Source: Gilvibacter sp.
Lineage (GTDB): Bacteria > Bacteroidota > Bacteroidia > Flavobacteriales > Flavobacteriaceae
Length of the DNA: 64,000 bases
Assembly: GCF_013214815.1 (NCBI RefSeq)
Contig: NZ_JABSPU010000003.1
Span: 43,155-107,154, forward strand
Direction: 5' to 3'
Below, in pieces: positions 63,214 through 64,000 of this stretch. A model generated the notes under the pieces. That model was given only the letters and a program-made list of their open reading frames with translations, was not told the origin of the DNA and did not search any database. The position numbers and the translations under genes were made by a program. Positions within the stretch are counted from its first letter, which is position 1. Each line of letters starts with the position of its first letter.

Positions 63214-63320
63214 GTTATCAAGAAAGGTTGAGGGATTAGACCCTGTGAAGCCTTAGCAACCCTTTGTGTCTTTATACAAAGAAGGTGCTAAATTCTACCG
63301 ATTAATTTTGGATAGATAAC
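63214..63320 (+). ncRNA. SAM-I riboswitch (S-box)
   Basis: P1 is formed by GTTATC (63214-63219) and GATAAC (63315-63320). Between them the conserved core is visible: AAGAAAGGTTGAGGGATTAG, then CCCTGTGAAGCCTTAGCAACC and AAGGTGCTAAATTCTACC, matching the SAM-I consensus with minor changes. It senses S-adenosylmethionine and should turn the downstream sulfhydrylase gene off when SAM is high. A GC-rich hairpin follows at 63334-63352 but the T-tract is weak, so the mechanism (transcription or translation) is uncertain. Spacing to the start codon is 125 bases. Confidence 0.9.
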
Positions 63321-63445
63321 TCAAGACCCAGTTCCCGTTCCCGGGAATCGGGTATTAATTTCTTTATAACATTTTTCTGTAAGTACGCTTTTTCAAGGCG
63401 CATTTGACTTTTGGATTAATTCAGTTTAACTCAAAAAGAAAGAAA

Positions 63446-64000
63446 AATGAGTACATCAAAATTTGCGACCGCCGCTTTACATGCCGGTCATGACACAACG
63501 AATCACGGGGGAACCAGAGCCGTGCCAATTTACCAATCTACCAGTTACGTTTTTGACAACAGTGACCATGCAGCGAACTTGTTCAATTTGAGCGAGACCG
63601 GCTACATCTACACTCGAATCAACAACCCAACCTGTGATATTCTAGAACAGCGCTTGGCTGCTCTAGAAGGTGGGATCGCTGCGGTAACTACTGCCTCAGG
63701 TACTGCAGCCATCGCCACCACACTACAAACGTTGTTGCGTGCAGGAGATCATATTGTAGCGTCTAACAGTCTTTACGGCGGGACTTTCAATTTGCTAAAT
63801 GTTACCCTGCCTCGATTGGGTATCACAACGACTTTTGTTGACCCTTCTGAACCAGACAGTTTTACCGAAGCTGTTCAAGAGAACACCCGCGCGATCTTTA
63901 TTGAATCCTTAGGAAACCCCAAGCTGGATGTTTTGGATATTGAAAATATCGCCGAACAGGCTAAAGCTGCTAAAGTGCCATTGATTGTGGATAATACAGT
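63446..64000 (+). CDS. metY: O-acetylhomoserine sulfhydrylase (3' end cut by window)
   Basis: The first 185 codons are visible. FATAALHAGHDTT and PIYQSTSYVFDN, then YTRINNPTCDILEQRLAALEGG identify the Cys/Met metabolism PLP family. The FNLSETGYIYTRI segment and a sulfhydrylase-type N-terminus favour O-acetylhomoserine sulfhydrylase over cystathionine gamma-synthase. It makes homocysteine from O-acetylhomoserine and sulfide for methionine synthesis. It is directly behind the SAM-I riboswitch, consistent with SAM feedback. The PLP lysine lies beyond the window. Confidence 0.9.

Overview
The window looks like a chromosomal segment of a marine-type Flavobacteriaceae (phylum Bacteroidota); the genus cannot be resolved by eye. 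The evidence is the gene repertoire (GLPGLI proteins, carboxypeptidase-regulatory-domain outer-membrane receptors, DUF5686, an LruC lipoprotein, secreted TonB C-terminal-domain proteins, a TPR sensor kinase with a NarL-type regulator) and repeated Bacteroidota promoter elements (-33 TTTG, -7 TAnnTTTG). I see no tRNA, rRNA, CRISPR array, insertion sequence or prophage.

Layout. 1-9526: a tightly packed, partly overlapping exopolysaccharide operon (flippase cut by the window edge, O-antigen ligase/polymerase, a phosphoribosyltransferase-HAD fusion, four glycosyltransferases, a hexapeptide acyltransferase and a very short GT2-like protein). 9698-14573: LruC-domain lipoprotein, membrane histidine kinase, a clearly broken outer-membrane-protein gene, and a VOC protein. 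14745-19292: a structured leader RNA before an acidic-repeat lipoprotein, then a TPR histidine kinase, aquaporin and NarL-type regulator. 19367-24894: Ala-rich lipoprotein, LexA/S24-type repressor with a candidate operator, DUF2461, Kdo transferase, DegT aminotransferase and GalE. 24905-34966: mostly minus-strand housekeeping genes (fabD, fructosamine kinase, a 2TM-dihydrofolate reductase fusion, thyA, a CNT nucleoside transporter, bifunctional nuclease, etfAB). 35179-43500: PDH E1 beta, DUF5686 protein, membrane pyrophosphatase with a long acidic tail, PAP2 phosphatase, deoxynucleoside kinase.

43515-51215: a two-component system divergent from two GLPGLI genes and a TonB-type receptor. The intergenic region carries three exact 10-bp-spaced GCTTAAC repeats between two divergent promoter candidates, a strong candidate operator for the OmpR-type regulator. 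51273-54378: metK with a possible pseudoknot leader, then amtB-glnK preceded by two similar palindromes about five helical turns apart. 54379-63094: two divergent transcription units (GMC oxidoreductase, gluconate-dehydrogenase-subunit-3 protein, three sugar isomerase/epimerase-like proteins, a nucleoside:H+ symporter-type MFS, Gfo/Idh/MocA oxidoreductase, DUF1080) that together resemble a 3-keto-glycoside breakdown locus. 63214-64000: a SAM-I riboswitch in front of an O-acetylhomoserine sulfhydrylase gene cut by the window end.

The most promising less-described items are the PRPP-type transferase/phosphatase fusion in the polysaccharide operon (possible ribofuranose addition), the leader RNA with its acidic-repeat lipoprotein, the GLPGLI/receptor/two-component module with its operator, and the 3-keto-type locus. 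All functions are read from motifs and context; no database search was run.
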